A DNA stretch of 64,000 nt from Bacilli bacterium (GTDB lineage: Bacteria; Bacillota_I; Bacilli_A; RF39; UBA660). The stretch covers positions 78,722 to 142,721 of the forward strand of contig JAFWKJ010000008.1 of NCBI GenBank assembly GCA_017511375.1. The letters are read 5' to 3'. Shown one piece after another: positions 35,028 to 43,311 of this stretch; position 1 is the stretch's first letter, and each line of letters begins with the position of its first letter. The notes beneath the pieces are model-generated. The model was given only the letters and a program-made list of their open reading frames with translations. It was not told where the DNA came from and searched no databases. A program made the position numbers and the translations under genes.

Positions 35028-36170
35028 ATGGTTAGTAGCGGAAATGTAATGGGAGACTTAGGGGACTTAAAAACAATAGGCAGTACATATTCAAACGAGA
35101 TTAATGGATTGTCTAAAAGTTGGGAAGGACCTTCTCATGATAGTTTAGTATCAAAGTCAGAAGCTTTTATTTCAGAGTTTATGGGAGCCATAGAGGGTCA
35201 AATGACAGCTTTTGCAACGGCTTGTGACTTATATGAAAGATATAAAGTCATTAAGCAAAATAGAAAGATATCAGAAAGTAATTATCGAAAGGCAAAAGCC
35301 AATAATGATAGATCCTCAACTAATCGTTTTGCTTCGGATGTAAATAAATATGCAGATATGGAAAGAGAAGCAAAAAAACAAATAGAAGAATATTTGAAAA
35401 GTGCTTCTTCGAAAAAACTATCAGCCGTTGTGAATAATTCTGTTTCCGTAACAATACCAGGAACTGAAACAAGTAGTGCCAAAACCAAAACAGCAAAAGA
35501 ATTAGGCGCATCCTTAGCAGCAGCACCTCATTATGGAGCGATTGCCAGTTCAGGCGGAGGAGTATCTTATTCGGGCGGATCTTCAAGTTCAAGTAGTGGA
35601 GGAAGTACGGGAAGTGTTTCTTCATCCTCTAGTGGAACAGTGGATAATACACCAGCCCCTGTGGTAAGTGGTTCTGCTAATGTAAAAGGAAATGTAATTG
35701 ATACATCTACTCCTGTGGGAACAGGAGCCAAGTACAATTTATCAGATAGTGATTTAGCTTTCTTAGCATATGTCGCAAAAAGAGAGCAGGGTAGTATTGA
35801 GGGGGCAAAACTAGAATTGTCACTCATGGCGAATTTATATGAAAAAAACAAATCAAAATATAGTAGTGTAGTGGATTATGTAAAACGTAGTGGTTGGTTT
35901 GGAAGCAGATCGACTAGTTCCTACACCTATCCAGGGGATAGTTATGTAGCTGTTGCTAGAGATGTTCTTTCAGAAGGCAACCGTTATTTAGCATCTAATG
36001 TGGTAGAACATGATTGTTTAAGTGATATTACAAGAATAAGTACGGGGTCTAAAAGTGATAAAAGTAACTATATTCCAGGACAAACAATCATTTATAATAG
36101 ATATGGAGCAAAATATGTCTTTGTTGGATTTGCTCCAAATGGTGGAGATCCGTTTGGTTACTTAGTATAA
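35028..36170 (+). CDS. WXG-motif protein with C-terminal SleB-like wall-hydrolase domain
   Basis: A 380-residue protein without a signal peptide. Residues 1-100 are a helical hairpin with a true W-x-G turn (SKSWEGPS, Trp32, Gly34), like ESX/WXG100 substrates. A Lys-rich helical section follows, then a Ser/Gly-rich low-complexity linker (about 175-225). From about 243 the sequence resembles cell-wall hydrolases of the SleB/Hydrolase_2 group (LAYVAKREQGSIEGAKLELS carries the likely catalytic Glu). Suggested role: a type VII-like secreted peptidoglycan hydrolase. No EssC or EccC gene is in the window. Ribosome site AAGGTGGTGAAAGA. Confidence 0.65.
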   Translation: MVSSGNVMGDLGDLKTIGSTYSNEINGLSKSWEGPSHDSLVSKSEAFISEFMGAIEGQMTAFATACDLYERYKVIKQNRKISESNYRKAKANNDRSSTNRFASDVNKYADMEREAKKQIEEYLKSASSKKLSAVVNNSVSVTIPGTETSSAKTKTAKELGASLAAAPHYGAIASSGGGVSYSGGSSSSSSGGSTGSVSSSSSGTVDNTPAPVVSGSANVKGNVIDTSTPVGTGAKYNLSDSDLAFLAYVAKREQGSIEGAKLELSLMANLYEKNKSKYSSVVDYVKRSGWFGSRSTSSYTYPGDSYVAVARDVLSEGNRYLASNVVEHDCLSDITRISTGSKSDKSNYIPGQTIIYNRYGAKYVFVGFAPNGGDPFGYLV

Positions 36171-36190
36171 ACATGAAATGAGGAAAACGA

Positions 36191-36394
36191 ATGAATTACT
36201 TAATACAAGATACAACCAAAGAAGAAAGAGAAGCATTAGTGAAAAAAGCTTTCTTGATTTCGATGAGTGGAGAATATCATCCCTCCCAAGAAGCTTTGGA
36301 ACTTGCGAATGATTATATTGAGGGAAAAAGAGAATTAGAAGAAATTAGAAAAATAATTGTAGAAAAATACAAGAAAGAAGATATCTCATCATGA
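36191..36394 (+). CDS. VbhA-like antitoxin of a Fic module
   Basis: A 67-residue helical protein. FLISMSGEYHPSQEALELAN matches the VbhA antitoxin family, whose helix blocks the Fic ATP site through a Glu in an S/TxxxE(G/N) motif. Here it is Ser24-x3-Glu28, followed by Tyr instead of Gly or Asn. The gene directly precedes, and overlaps by 4 bases (ATGA), the Fic gene, the usual order for class I Fic modules. It follows the wall-hydrolase gene by 20 bases, so all three may share a transcript. Confidence 0.82.
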   Translation: MNYLIQDTTKEEREALVKKAFLISMSGEYHPSQEALELANDYIEGKRELEEIRKIIVEKYKKEDISS

Positions 36395-37068
36395 TAGATC
36401 CATATGTTGACGAAAACGGGGTATTAAAAAACAAATTAAATATAACGAACGATGAAGAATTGAATAGAGCAGAAGCAGACATCGGTTTTATTCAATTAAT
36501 AAGCATTGATTCGGTTGAAATAGATAATTGTCCCCCAAAAGAAATCTTTAAAAGACTTCATAAACATATATTTAAAGATATATTTGATTGGGCTGGGGAA
36601 TATAGAACATGTCCTCTTATTAAAGAAGAATTCATTTTCCCAGGCTATACCGTTCCCTATTCTTCTTCAAGATGTATCCCCAAGGATTTACAATCTCATA
36701 TTTTCAATTTAGAGTTAATAGATTGGTCTTCTATGTCACAAAGAGAAATAGCAAACGTCTTTGCCAGAAAAATGGCTTTGTTATGGAAAGTTCATCCCTT
36801 TAGAGATGGAAATACGCGTACAACCATGAGTTATGCCTGTAGATTTGCAAAAGATCATGGTTTTCCAATGGACATGAAAACATTCACGGATAATTTAATG
36901 CGTGTATATGGGGAAGATGGAAGAGTTATTAGACATAGTATTCGAGATAAATTTGTCATTGCCTCTTTAGATGAAAAAGATTTGCCAGAAGTGAGACCGC
37001 TAGCGGCTGTTTTTGAAAAAGCAATGAATAATTATCGAAATACTCCCGCAAGACAATATCATAAATAA
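36391..37068 (+). CDS. Fic-domain AMP-transferase (toxin)
   Basis: A 225-residue Fic protein. The catalytic motif HPFRDGNTRT (residues 135-144) is intact: His for catalysis, Asp/Gly/Asn/Arg for Mg-ATP. The flap strand (FIFPGYTVPYSSS) is also visible. Fic enzymes usually transfer AMP to Tyr, Ser or Thr of a target; VbhT-type enzymes modify DNA gyrase and topoisomerase IV. The target here is unknown. Paired with the VbhA-like gene it forms a type II toxin-antitoxin unit. A strong terminator follows. Confidence 0.9.
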   Translation: MIDPYVDENGVLKNKLNITNDEELNRAEADIGFIQLISIDSVEIDNCPPKEIFKRLHKHIFKDIFDWAGEYRTCPLIKEEFIFPGYTVPYSSSRCIPKDLQSHIFNLELIDWSSMSQREIANVFARKMALLWKVHPFRDGNTRTTMSYACRFAKDHGFPMDMKTFTDNLMRVYGEDGRVIRHSIRDKFVIASLDEKDLPEVRPLAAVFEKAMNNYRNTPARQYHK

Positions 37069-37105
37069 AATATATGTATTAGATAATAATACATATATTT
37101 TTATT
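37067..37105 (+). terminator. Intrinsic terminator of the Fic module
   Basis: A 14-bp stem AAATATATGTATTA/TAATACATATATTT with a small loop and a T-rich tail. Confidence 0.82.
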
Positions 37106-37146
37106 TTTGTGTTAAAATGAATCTAGAATAGAAAGATGTGGTAAGA

Positions 37147-38232
37147 ATGAGTAAAGTAGAAAAAAAGATACTTTTGTATGAATTAGTACTTATGATACTA
37201 TCTCTATTAATAGGTTTTTCCATATCCTTTTTAAATTCTTATAAGCTCACAATTTTAATAGGAATTAGTATATTCTTATTTAAAATCTTATTTGGAATAG
37301 ATAAAAAGAAACATAAGGATACTAAAGAAACGATTATTGCTTTAACGGTTTTTATCATTACTTTTTTCATTGTATATTATCTATTTGGTTTTTTAGTTGG
37401 ATTTAAAGTACAAGGAGCTAATGTAATTTTCTCTTTATTTCCTACTATTCTATATATCATAGGAAGAGAGTTTTTAAGAGCCAATATTCTTGCCAAAGTA
37501 AAAAAGAATAGAATGCTATTATTTCTCAGTGTTTTATTATTTATTATATTGGACTTATCTAATAGTTCTATGATGGTAATAGATAATACGGATTATAAGC
37601 CAATTGTTCTATTTATGATATTATTATTCCCAATTATTTCTAATAACATTGTCTTATCTTATTTATCACAAAAAAGTGGATATTTGCCAACAATGTTTTA
37701 TTCAGGAATTATGAGTGGTTTTCGCTATGTGTTTCCTATCTTGCCAAATACAAATCTTTCCGCAACTACGATGATAGATACAATTGTTCCTATTTTATTA
37801 TGGGTACGTATGAGTACACATTATGAGAAGAAAGAAAAAAAGCATAATACAACCAATGATAACTTAATCAATTTATCGATTCTAACATTTCCTGTCATTT
37901 TAATGATGATTATTTTATATTTTACTTCTGGTTATTTTCGTTATGAATCAATTGTAATAGGGACATCTGATATGTCTCCTACAATCAACAAAGGAGACGT
38001 TGTCATTATAGATAAACAAATAGAGAATAAGATTATTGAGAATGACACAATTGCTTATAAAAATGGAAATGTGATGATGATTGGAAAAGTGATGGAAATA
38101 AATAAAGATGACTATTACATCCAAGAAGAAGAAAGCATTCCAAAAGAATCAATCATTGGAAAAGTCATATTAAGAATAAAATATATAGGGTGGCCATCTT
38201 TATGGACCCTAGAAGGAGAAAATAATGAATAA
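37147..38232 (+). CDS. Polytopic membrane protein with C-terminal S26 signal-peptidase-like domain
   Basis: A 361-residue protein. The first 255 residues contain about eight membrane helices without a known family. After the last helix comes a segment like signal peptidase I of the SipW/ER type: GTSDMSPTINKGDVVIID with the nucleophile-like Ser277, and INKDDYYIQEEESIP and GKVILRI later on. At the position where SipW-type enzymes have His and P-type have Lys, the sequence reads MMIGKVMEI, so the general base may be that Lys or may be missing. Substrates are unknown. ATG at 37147 is preferred to the GTG at 37138, but the ribosome site is weak for both. Confidence 0.68.
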   Translation: MSKVEKKILLYELVLMILSLLIGFSISFLNSYKLTILIGISIFLFKILFGIDKKKHKDTKETIIALTVFIITFFIVYYLFGFLVGFKVQGANVIFSLFPTILYIIGREFLRANILAKVKKNRMLLFLSVLLFIILDLSNSSMMVIDNTDYKPIVLFMILLFPIISNNIVLSYLSQKSGYLPTMFYSGIMSGFRYVFPILPNTNLSATTMIDTIVPILLWVRMSTHYEKKEKKHNTTNDNLINLSILTFPVILMMIILYFTSGYFRYESIVIGTSDMSPTINKGDVVIIDKQIENKIIENDTIAYKNGNVMMIGKVMEINKDDYYIQEEESIPKESIIGKVILRIKYIGWPSLWTLEGENNE

Positions 38233-38452
38233 TGATTTTTATGATAATTGTAATTTAGTAGAAGATGACGATATAGAAAAAGCCAAACAAAATCAGTCAA
38301 AGGATCCTATCATAATGTCTCATCCTTTCATTAAAACAAGTTATGAAGAGGTAAGTGAAACCCAAAAAGTCATTAAAGAAGACTTGTTTCAAGAAGAAGC
38401 AATGATAGAGTCACAAAAAGAATATGAAAATAAAGAAGAAAAAAAAGATTAA
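38225..38452 (+). CDS. Small acidic hypothetical protein
   Basis: A 75-residue, very acidic and hydrophilic protein with no hydrophobic core, likely disordered. It overlaps the end of the signal-peptidase-like gene by 8 bases and has its own AAGGAGAAAATA ribosome site, so it is cotranscribed and possibly a partner of it. I recognise no family. Confidence 0.6.
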   Translation: MNNDFYDNCNLVEDDDIEKAKQNQSKDPIIMSHPFIKTSYEEVSETQKVIKEDLFQEEAMIESQKEYENKEEKKD

Positions 38453-38471
38453 CAAGTTTGTTAATCTTTTA
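38441..38471. terminator. Bidirectional terminator between convergent genes
   Basis: AAAGATTAACAA/TTGTTAATCTTT stem, flanked by A and T runs, overlapping both stop codons. Confidence 0.82.
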
Positions 38472-39498
38472 TTAAACTTCCTCCCCATTCAACAACAATA
38501 AATCCATCTCTTTGAGGTGTCGCAAGACTTTGTTCTCTTACTGAAATAGGTTTAGTAAGTGGTTTATAATCCATTTGAATACGAATAATAGAATCAGGTT
38601 CTGGTTGAATAAGTAAAGGCATATAATTGTTTATTTCTTCTTTTGTTTCAAAATAAATATAATTATAAGGATTATTTTTTAAAGTAGGATACCAATAAAT
38701 AATAAATTCATTTGCTTCTTTATCATTTAAACCAAGTACTTTTAATTGTTTCTCCAAAAAAGGAATGGTATCTTCTCCTTTAACAACAAAACCTGTATCT
38801 CTTACTTTTCCAATATGTTGATTTCCTTCCCAGAATAGACCATAGTATTCACGATCTTTCATTCGAAGAGTCCCATCAGGACTGGCAAGAACATTCCATC
38901 CCTCTTGATAAGGAGGATAACTAGCCTCCAACAAATCGGGATGACCTAATTTTACCTGAATATTCATCTCTTCTTTAGGATATAAATAAATCATTGGTTT
39001 TTCAATCATATCTACAGGACAACGTACATCATTTCTTGATTCATAATAAAACGGAACATCATTTATTTGAATTCTCTTAGGAATTGGCAATACATAATAA
39101 TCATACTCAGGTTCTCTCATACCCATGATATAACAACGATCACAAGTAATAGTGTATAAAATATTAATCGAAACTAGATTCCCTTCAATCGTATAACTAT
39201 CTGGTATAATATCTTCTTCTCCACAAGCACTTGTATCAATCTGCACTAGAATGTAATTATATTTATTAAAATTCAATTCATCATATTCTTGATAAAAAGA
39301 AAGTCTATTAAATTCCTCTTTAGAATGTATTACTTTGTAATTATCTTTTGTAATAAGATTCTCATTTAAAGTTTCTAACTTAATAAAAGAAAGATTTTTA
39401 GTATTTGTTTGATAAGAAATATAGACAACAGCAATACAACAAAGTAGAAGAAAGATAATAGGAATTATCATAAATTTATTTTTTTCTTTTGTTTCCAT
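38461..39498 (-). CDS. Conserved membrane-anchored protein of unknown function
   Basis: A 345-residue protein. A signal-anchor helix lies at about residues 9-30. The exposed part contains motifs I associate with a conserved uncharacterised family of gut Firmicutes: KPMIYLYPKEE, PDGTLRMKDREYYGLFWEG, FVVKGEDTIPFLEKQL, NEFIIYWYPTL, and a Trp/Gly-rich end (GFIVVEWGG). The high conservation of aromatic residues suggests a ligand- or wall-binding domain. Function is unknown. The ATG at 39498 follows GGGAGGTTTCTT; the frame open to 39534 includes this site. Confidence 0.72.
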   Translation of the reverse strand: METKEKNKFMIIPIIFLLLCCIAVVYISYQTNTKNLSFIKLETLNENLITKDNYKVIHSKEEFNRLSFYQEYDELNFNKYNYILVQIDTSACGEEDIIPDSYTIEGNLVSINILYTITCDRCYIMGMREPEYDYYVLPIPKRIQINDVPFYYESRNDVRCPVDMIEKPMIYLYPKEEMNIQVKLGHPDLLEASYPPYQEGWNVLASPDGTLRMKDREYYGLFWEGNQHIGKVRDTGFVVKGEDTIPFLEKQLKVLGLNDKEANEFIIYWYPTLKNNPYNYIYFETKEEINNYMPLLIQPEPDSIIRIQMDYKPLTKPISVREQSLATPQRDGFIVVEWGGSLIKD

Positions 39499-39616
39499 AA
39501 GAAACCTCCCTCGACTATCATAAACTATTATCATTATATCATAGAATTGAGATGAGTGTTTGCTTTTTTATTTTTGGATATAGTATAATGAATAAGATGG
39601 TTTTAGAGGTGATAAA

Positions 39617-41470
39617 ATGGCAAAATCAATTAAAGCCCCTTGGAGAAAATATTATGGAGAAGAGAAGGAACATCTAGAATATCCTAATTTTTCGGCTTAT
39701 AAATTAATCGAATATACGGCAAGTAAGCATCTAAATAATATTAGTTATAATTATTATGGAAATCAAAAAACGTATCATGATTTTTTAAAACAAATTGATG
39801 AAGCTGCAAGAGCCATGAAAGCCTTAGGAGTTAAGCATAAAGATGTAGTATCTATTTGTATGCCAAATACACCAGAAGGGATAATAGCCTTTTATGCTGC
39901 CAATAAAATAGGAGCCATTGCTTCAATGATTCATCCCTTATCTGCAGAAAATGAAATTAAACACTATTTAACGATCTCTAAAACAGAATGGTTAATTGCG
40001 ATTGATTTCACAATAGAGAAGATTGAAAAAATATTAAAAGAAACAAAAGTAAAGAAAGTAATTGTGGTAGGAGTAAGTGAATCAATGCCGCCTCTTATTA
40101 AATCCTTATACACCGCAACAAATATGTCTAAAACAATTAAGTTGAAGGCCTTAAACCCAATGAATTATTTAATGGGAGAAGAAAAAGAAAAGAAGAATAA
40201 AAAGATTAACTGGAAAGACTTTATTCGTCAAGGAAAAGAATATACAAAAGAAATCGATGATGATTTTAAAGGAAAAGAAATCGCAGCTATTTTATACTCA
40301 GGAGGTACAACAGGTACTCCTAAGGGAGTAAAATTGACAAACTTAAATTTAAATGCGGCTGCTATGCAAAACTTTGAACATGTAGGTTGTCTAAGAGATA
40401 AAGATAAAGTTTTGGCCATCATGCCAATATTTCATGGTTTTGGTTTAGTCGTATGTATTCATTGTGTACAGTACTTTGGTGGAACAAGTATTCTTCTTCC
40501 TCAGTTCAATGCGAAATCATTTGACAAAATTGTAAGAAAGTATGAACCCAATGTCATAGTAGGAGTTCCCACCTTATTTGATGCCATGACGAAAAACAAA
40601 AGTTTTGATCATATGACAATGCCATATCTAACTTGTGTCATCTCAGGAGGAGACTCTTTATCCGTGGAATTAAAGAAAAAATTTGATGAATGGCTAGAAA
40701 ATCATAAAGCACCTACTACGATTCGTGAAGGGTATGGTTTAACAGAATGTTGTGCTGCTAGTTGTTTTACACCTTTGAATTGCTATAGACCAGGTAGTAT
40801 TGGAATTCCTTATCCAGATACGTATTATAAAATAGTAGAAGAGGGTACCGAAAAAGAAGTCCCTTATGGACAAGAAGGGGAAATTGTTATAACAGGGCCA
40901 ACCGTCATGGATGGTTACATAAGAAATAGAAAAGAAACGAGACAGACCCTAAAGAAACATAAAGATGGACGTGTATGGTTACATACTGGTGATGAAGGAA
41001 TTATGGATAAAGATGGGTTTGTATATTTCAAGGGACGTTCAAAGAGAATGATTATTTCCTCTGGATACAATATTTATCCAAATAATATTGAAAACGTAAT
41101 TGACTCTCATCCAGATGTTAGTATGTCATGTGTAATTGGAATTCCTCATCCATATAAAGTGATGGCAGCCAAAGCTTTTATTGTATTAAAAGATCCAAAA
41201 AAAGAGACAGAAGAAACCTTGTTTTCTATTAAGAAATTAGTAGAACAAAATCTTGCTCGTTTCTCTTGGCCATATGAATATGAGTATCGTAAGGAATTAC
41301 CAAAGACATTAGTAGGAAAGGTTGCCTATAACGTACTAATCCATGAAGAGGAAATGAAAAACAAAACTCGTAAATGGGATAATACAGAAGAGATTCTAGA
41401 ACAAGTGGAAAATGAAACATCTAATGATGAGTTAATTGACCAAATGAAAAAAAATGGGGAAGAGGAATAA
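39617..41470 (+). CDS. AMP-forming acyl-CoA synthetase
   Basis: A 617-residue ANL-superfamily enzyme that activates a carboxylic acid (most likely a fatty acid) with ATP and CoA. Motifs in order: the P-loop-like YSGGTTGTPKGVKLT, REGYGLTECCA, WLHTGDEGIMDKDGF, and the hinge GRSKRMIISSGYNIYPNNIE. The C-terminal Lys expected for adenylation is in PKTLVGKVAY. The Lys/Glu-rich C-terminal tail is longer than usual. The acid used is not defined by sequence. GAGGTGATAAA-ATG. It stands as a single gene between terminators. Confidence 0.9.
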   Translation: MAKSIKAPWRKYYGEEKEHLEYPNFSAYKLIEYTASKHLNNISYNYYGNQKTYHDFLKQIDEAARAMKALGVKHKDVVSICMPNTPEGIIAFYAANKIGAIASMIHPLSAENEIKHYLTISKTEWLIAIDFTIEKIEKILKETKVKKVIVVGVSESMPPLIKSLYTATNMSKTIKLKALNPMNYLMGEEKEKKNKKINWKDFIRQGKEYTKEIDDDFKGKEIAAILYSGGTTGTPKGVKLTNLNLNAAAMQNFEHVGCLRDKDKVLAIMPIFHGFGLVVCIHCVQYFGGTSILLPQFNAKSFDKIVRKYEPNVIVGVPTLFDAMTKNKSFDHMTMPYLTCVISGGDSLSVELKKKFDEWLENHKAPTTIREGYGLTECCAASCFTPLNCYRPGSIGIPYPDTYYKIVEEGTEKEVPYGQEGEIVITGPTVMDGYIRNRKETRQTLKKHKDGRVWLHTGDEGIMDKDGFVYFKGRSKRMIISSGYNIYPNNIENVIDSHPDVSMSCVIGIPHPYKVMAAKAFIVLKDPKKETEETLFSIKKLVEQNLARFSWPYEYEYRKELPKTLVGKVAYNVLIHEEEMKNKTRKWDNTEEILEQVENETSNDELIDQMKKNGEEE

Positions 41471-41486
41471 CTTATTAAACGTTTGA

Positions 41487-41531
41487 AAAAAGAGTATTTC
41501 AAAAGGCAATGAAAACTCTTTTTCTTTTAAA
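41487..41531 (+). terminator. Intrinsic terminator after acyl-CoA synthetase
   Basis: AAAAAAGAGT/ACTCTTTTT stem around a longer A-rich loop, followed by TTTCTTTT. Confidence 0.65.
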
Positions 41532-41569
41532 ATAACGGAGAATAGGATATACTAATAATAGGTGATAAA

Positions 41570-42268
41570 ATGAAAATACTTGCCAGTGACTTTGATAACA
41601 CAATATATTATTTAGATAACGAAGAAAAAAATGAAAAGAATTTTGAAGCAATTCGTAAATTTGTATCTTATGGGAATATCTTTTGTATTATCACAGGAAG
41701 AAATTTCACGGATTTAAAACAATACCTAACGAAATATAATATTCCTTATAGTTATTTAGTTTGTGAAGATGGAGCTCAGATCTTCAATAATATGGATTAC
41801 TGCATCAATACCACGTATCTTTCAAGAGGAGAAATAGAGAGAATTGAGGAAATATTGAAAGAAGAAGGTTGTGATTATTACTTAGATGATGGATATAATA
41901 AAACAGAGTTTTTAGATGATTGTGTAAAAGTTGTGGTAAGATGCACTGATCAAGAAGAAAAAGAAAGAATTGTAAGTTTGGTGAAAAGCAAAATAGATGT
42001 TCATATTTATGCTAGTAGAAGACATGTAAATATAATTCATAAATCAGTCAATAAAAAATATGCCTTAAAAACACTGATGAACTTAGAAGAATTAGATTAT
42101 CATTTGCTCCATGTCATTGGAGATAACGATAATGATTATGAGATGTTGAAAGAATTTGATGGGGCGGTTATAAAAGAACATCATAAAGTATTAGATGAAC
42201 TAGGAAAAAAAGAAGTAGACTCCCTAAGTGATTATATAGAAATACTAATGAATCCGAAAAAGAATTAA
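41570..42268 (+). CDS. HAD-superfamily (Cof-type) sugar-phosphate phosphatase
   Basis: A 232-residue HAD IIB hydrolase. The nucleophile motif is DFDNT (ASDFDNTIYYL), motif II the Thr in IITGR, motif III a Lys near SVNKKYALKTL and motif IV GDNDNDYEML, so the site looks complete. Members dephosphorylate sugar phosphates, FMN or PLP. Substrate unknown. AGGTGATAAA-ATG start, terminator after. Confidence 0.88.
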   Translation: MKILASDFDNTIYYLDNEEKNEKNFEAIRKFVSYGNIFCIITGRNFTDLKQYLTKYNIPYSYLVCEDGAQIFNNMDYCINTTYLSRGEIERIEEILKEEGCDYYLDDGYNKTEFLDDCVKVVVRCTDQEEKERIVSLVKSKIDVHIYASRRHVNIIHKSVNKKYALKTLMNLEELDYHLLHVIGDNDNDYEMLKEFDGAVIKEHHKVLDELGKKEVDSLSDYIEILMNPKKN

Positions 42269-42289
42269 GCAAAATTAATTCTTTTTTTT
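42258..42289 (+). terminator. Intrinsic terminator
   Basis: AAGAATTAA/TTAATTCTT stem overlapping the stop of the phosphatase gene, then a run of T. Confidence 0.8.
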
Positions 42290-42312
42290 CATATAATGGC
42301 TTAGGTGATAAA

Positions 42313-42906
42313 TTGGATAATTACGTCTTATTCTTGATAAATCAATATGGTTATTTTGGCATGTTTATGGGAATGGTATTAGAAGCAGTAATCATTATTA
42401 TTCCAAGTGAACTCATTTTAGCAACAGGAGGAATCCTGGCAAGTAAAAAAGTTTTTACCTTTACTAATGCGTTTTTAGTAGGATTATTAGGAAGTGTTTT
42501 TTGTGCAATTGCTATATATCTAATGGGGTATATAGGAGGAGAAGTGTTTATAAAAAAATATGGAAAGTATTTTTTTATGAAAGAAGAAGATATTAAAAAA
42601 AGCGATAGTTGGTTGCAAAAGTATGGTATGAAAGCAGCTTTGATTGGAAGAAACTTCCCCATTGTAAGAACATTAATATCACTTCCTATTGGTATAATGC
42701 GCCTACCTTTTCTAAAATTTGTTATTTATACAACAATTGGGTCTATTCCGTGGACTTTATTGTTTGTTTGGCTCGGATTTCAGCTAGGAGAGAACTGGAT
42801 TGTAGTAAAAACATACCTAGAAATTTTAGAAATACCCATCAAATTTGCTATATTTCTCCTTATTTTGATCTATTTTGTAAAGAGATTGACAGTAAAAAAC
42901 AAATAA
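42313..42906 (+). CDS. DedA-family membrane protein
   Basis: A 197-residue polytopic protein of the DedA/SNARE-associated family. Family features: the re-entrant segment around PSELILATGG, and the conserved KYGMKAALIGRNFPIVRTL and PIGIMRLPFLKF blocks with the Arg essential in DedA. These proteins are linked to lipid-carrier (undecaprenyl phosphate) or phospholipid flipping and membrane homeostasis. The start codon is TTG: AGGTGATAAA-TTG has the same layout as the ATG starts of neighbouring genes, and no in-frame ATG lies nearby. Confidence 0.88.
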   Translation: MDNYVLFLINQYGYFGMFMGMVLEAVIIIIPSELILATGGILASKKVFTFTNAFLVGLLGSVFCAIAIYLMGYIGGEVFIKKYGKYFFMKEEDIKKSDSWLQKYGMKAALIGRNFPIVRTLISLPIGIMRLPFLKFVIYTTIGSIPWTLLFVWLGFQLGENWIVVKTYLEILEIPIKFAIFLLILIYFVKRLTVKNK

Positions 42907-42921
42907 AGTAAAAGTAAACAT

Positions 42922-42951
42922 TTGACTTCAGCGGATAATAATTAGTATAAT
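42922..42951 (+). promoter_or_regulatory. Promoter of the first WXG-like gene pair
   Basis: TTGACT, 18-base spacer, TATAAT, about 37 bases before the start codon. Confidence 0.7.
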
Positions 42952-42987
42952 AACAATAGATATAAAATAGTGAAAGGATGATAGGAT

Positions 42988-43290
42988 ATGGCAGGTCAAA
43001 AATTATTGTCAAATGCTGAAATTGACAACATCGCAAAAGAAATTGATCGTTTTAGTGTATCAGTAGATCAAGCAGTAAAACGTTCATCTGGTATGATTGA
43101 TGGAACATTAAGTTCTCAATTAATGAAATCATACGAAATTTCAAGCCAAAAGAGTGGACAAAATGTTGCGGGATTACGTAATATTGTGCAATATCTAAAC
43201 GAATATAACAAAATTGTAAACGGAATGGTTGCTGAAACGAGAAATCATTTATTGAAACAGAAGAATTCTGTTGAAGGAAATATTCGATAG
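42988..43290 (+). CDS. Small WXG100-like helical protein, copy 1
   Basis: A 100-residue, fully helical, signal-less protein. Length and two-helix pattern fit ESX/WXG100 family proteins, but the central Trp-x-Gly is not present; the turn lies around RSSGMIDG. It is clearly homologous to the protein at 44468 (shared GQKLLS start, the L(R/Q)xIxxxLxEYxKxV helix and the (V/L)EGxIR end). It is the first gene of a two-gene unit with its own promoter. Likely an ESX-type partner protein; unproven. Confidence 0.65.
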   Translation: MAGQKLLSNAEIDNIAKEIDRFSVSVDQAVKRSSGMIDGTLSSQLMKSYEISSQKSGQNVAGLRNIVQYLNEYNKIVNGMVAETRNHLLKQKNSVEGNIR

Positions 43291-43311
43291 GTAGGAAAGG
43301 AGGAGAGAGAC

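Noticed and set aside
42609..42911. Second plus-strand frame of 100 codons inside the DedA gene
   Set aside because: Out-of-frame shadow; the DedA frame has all conserved motifs and this one has none.
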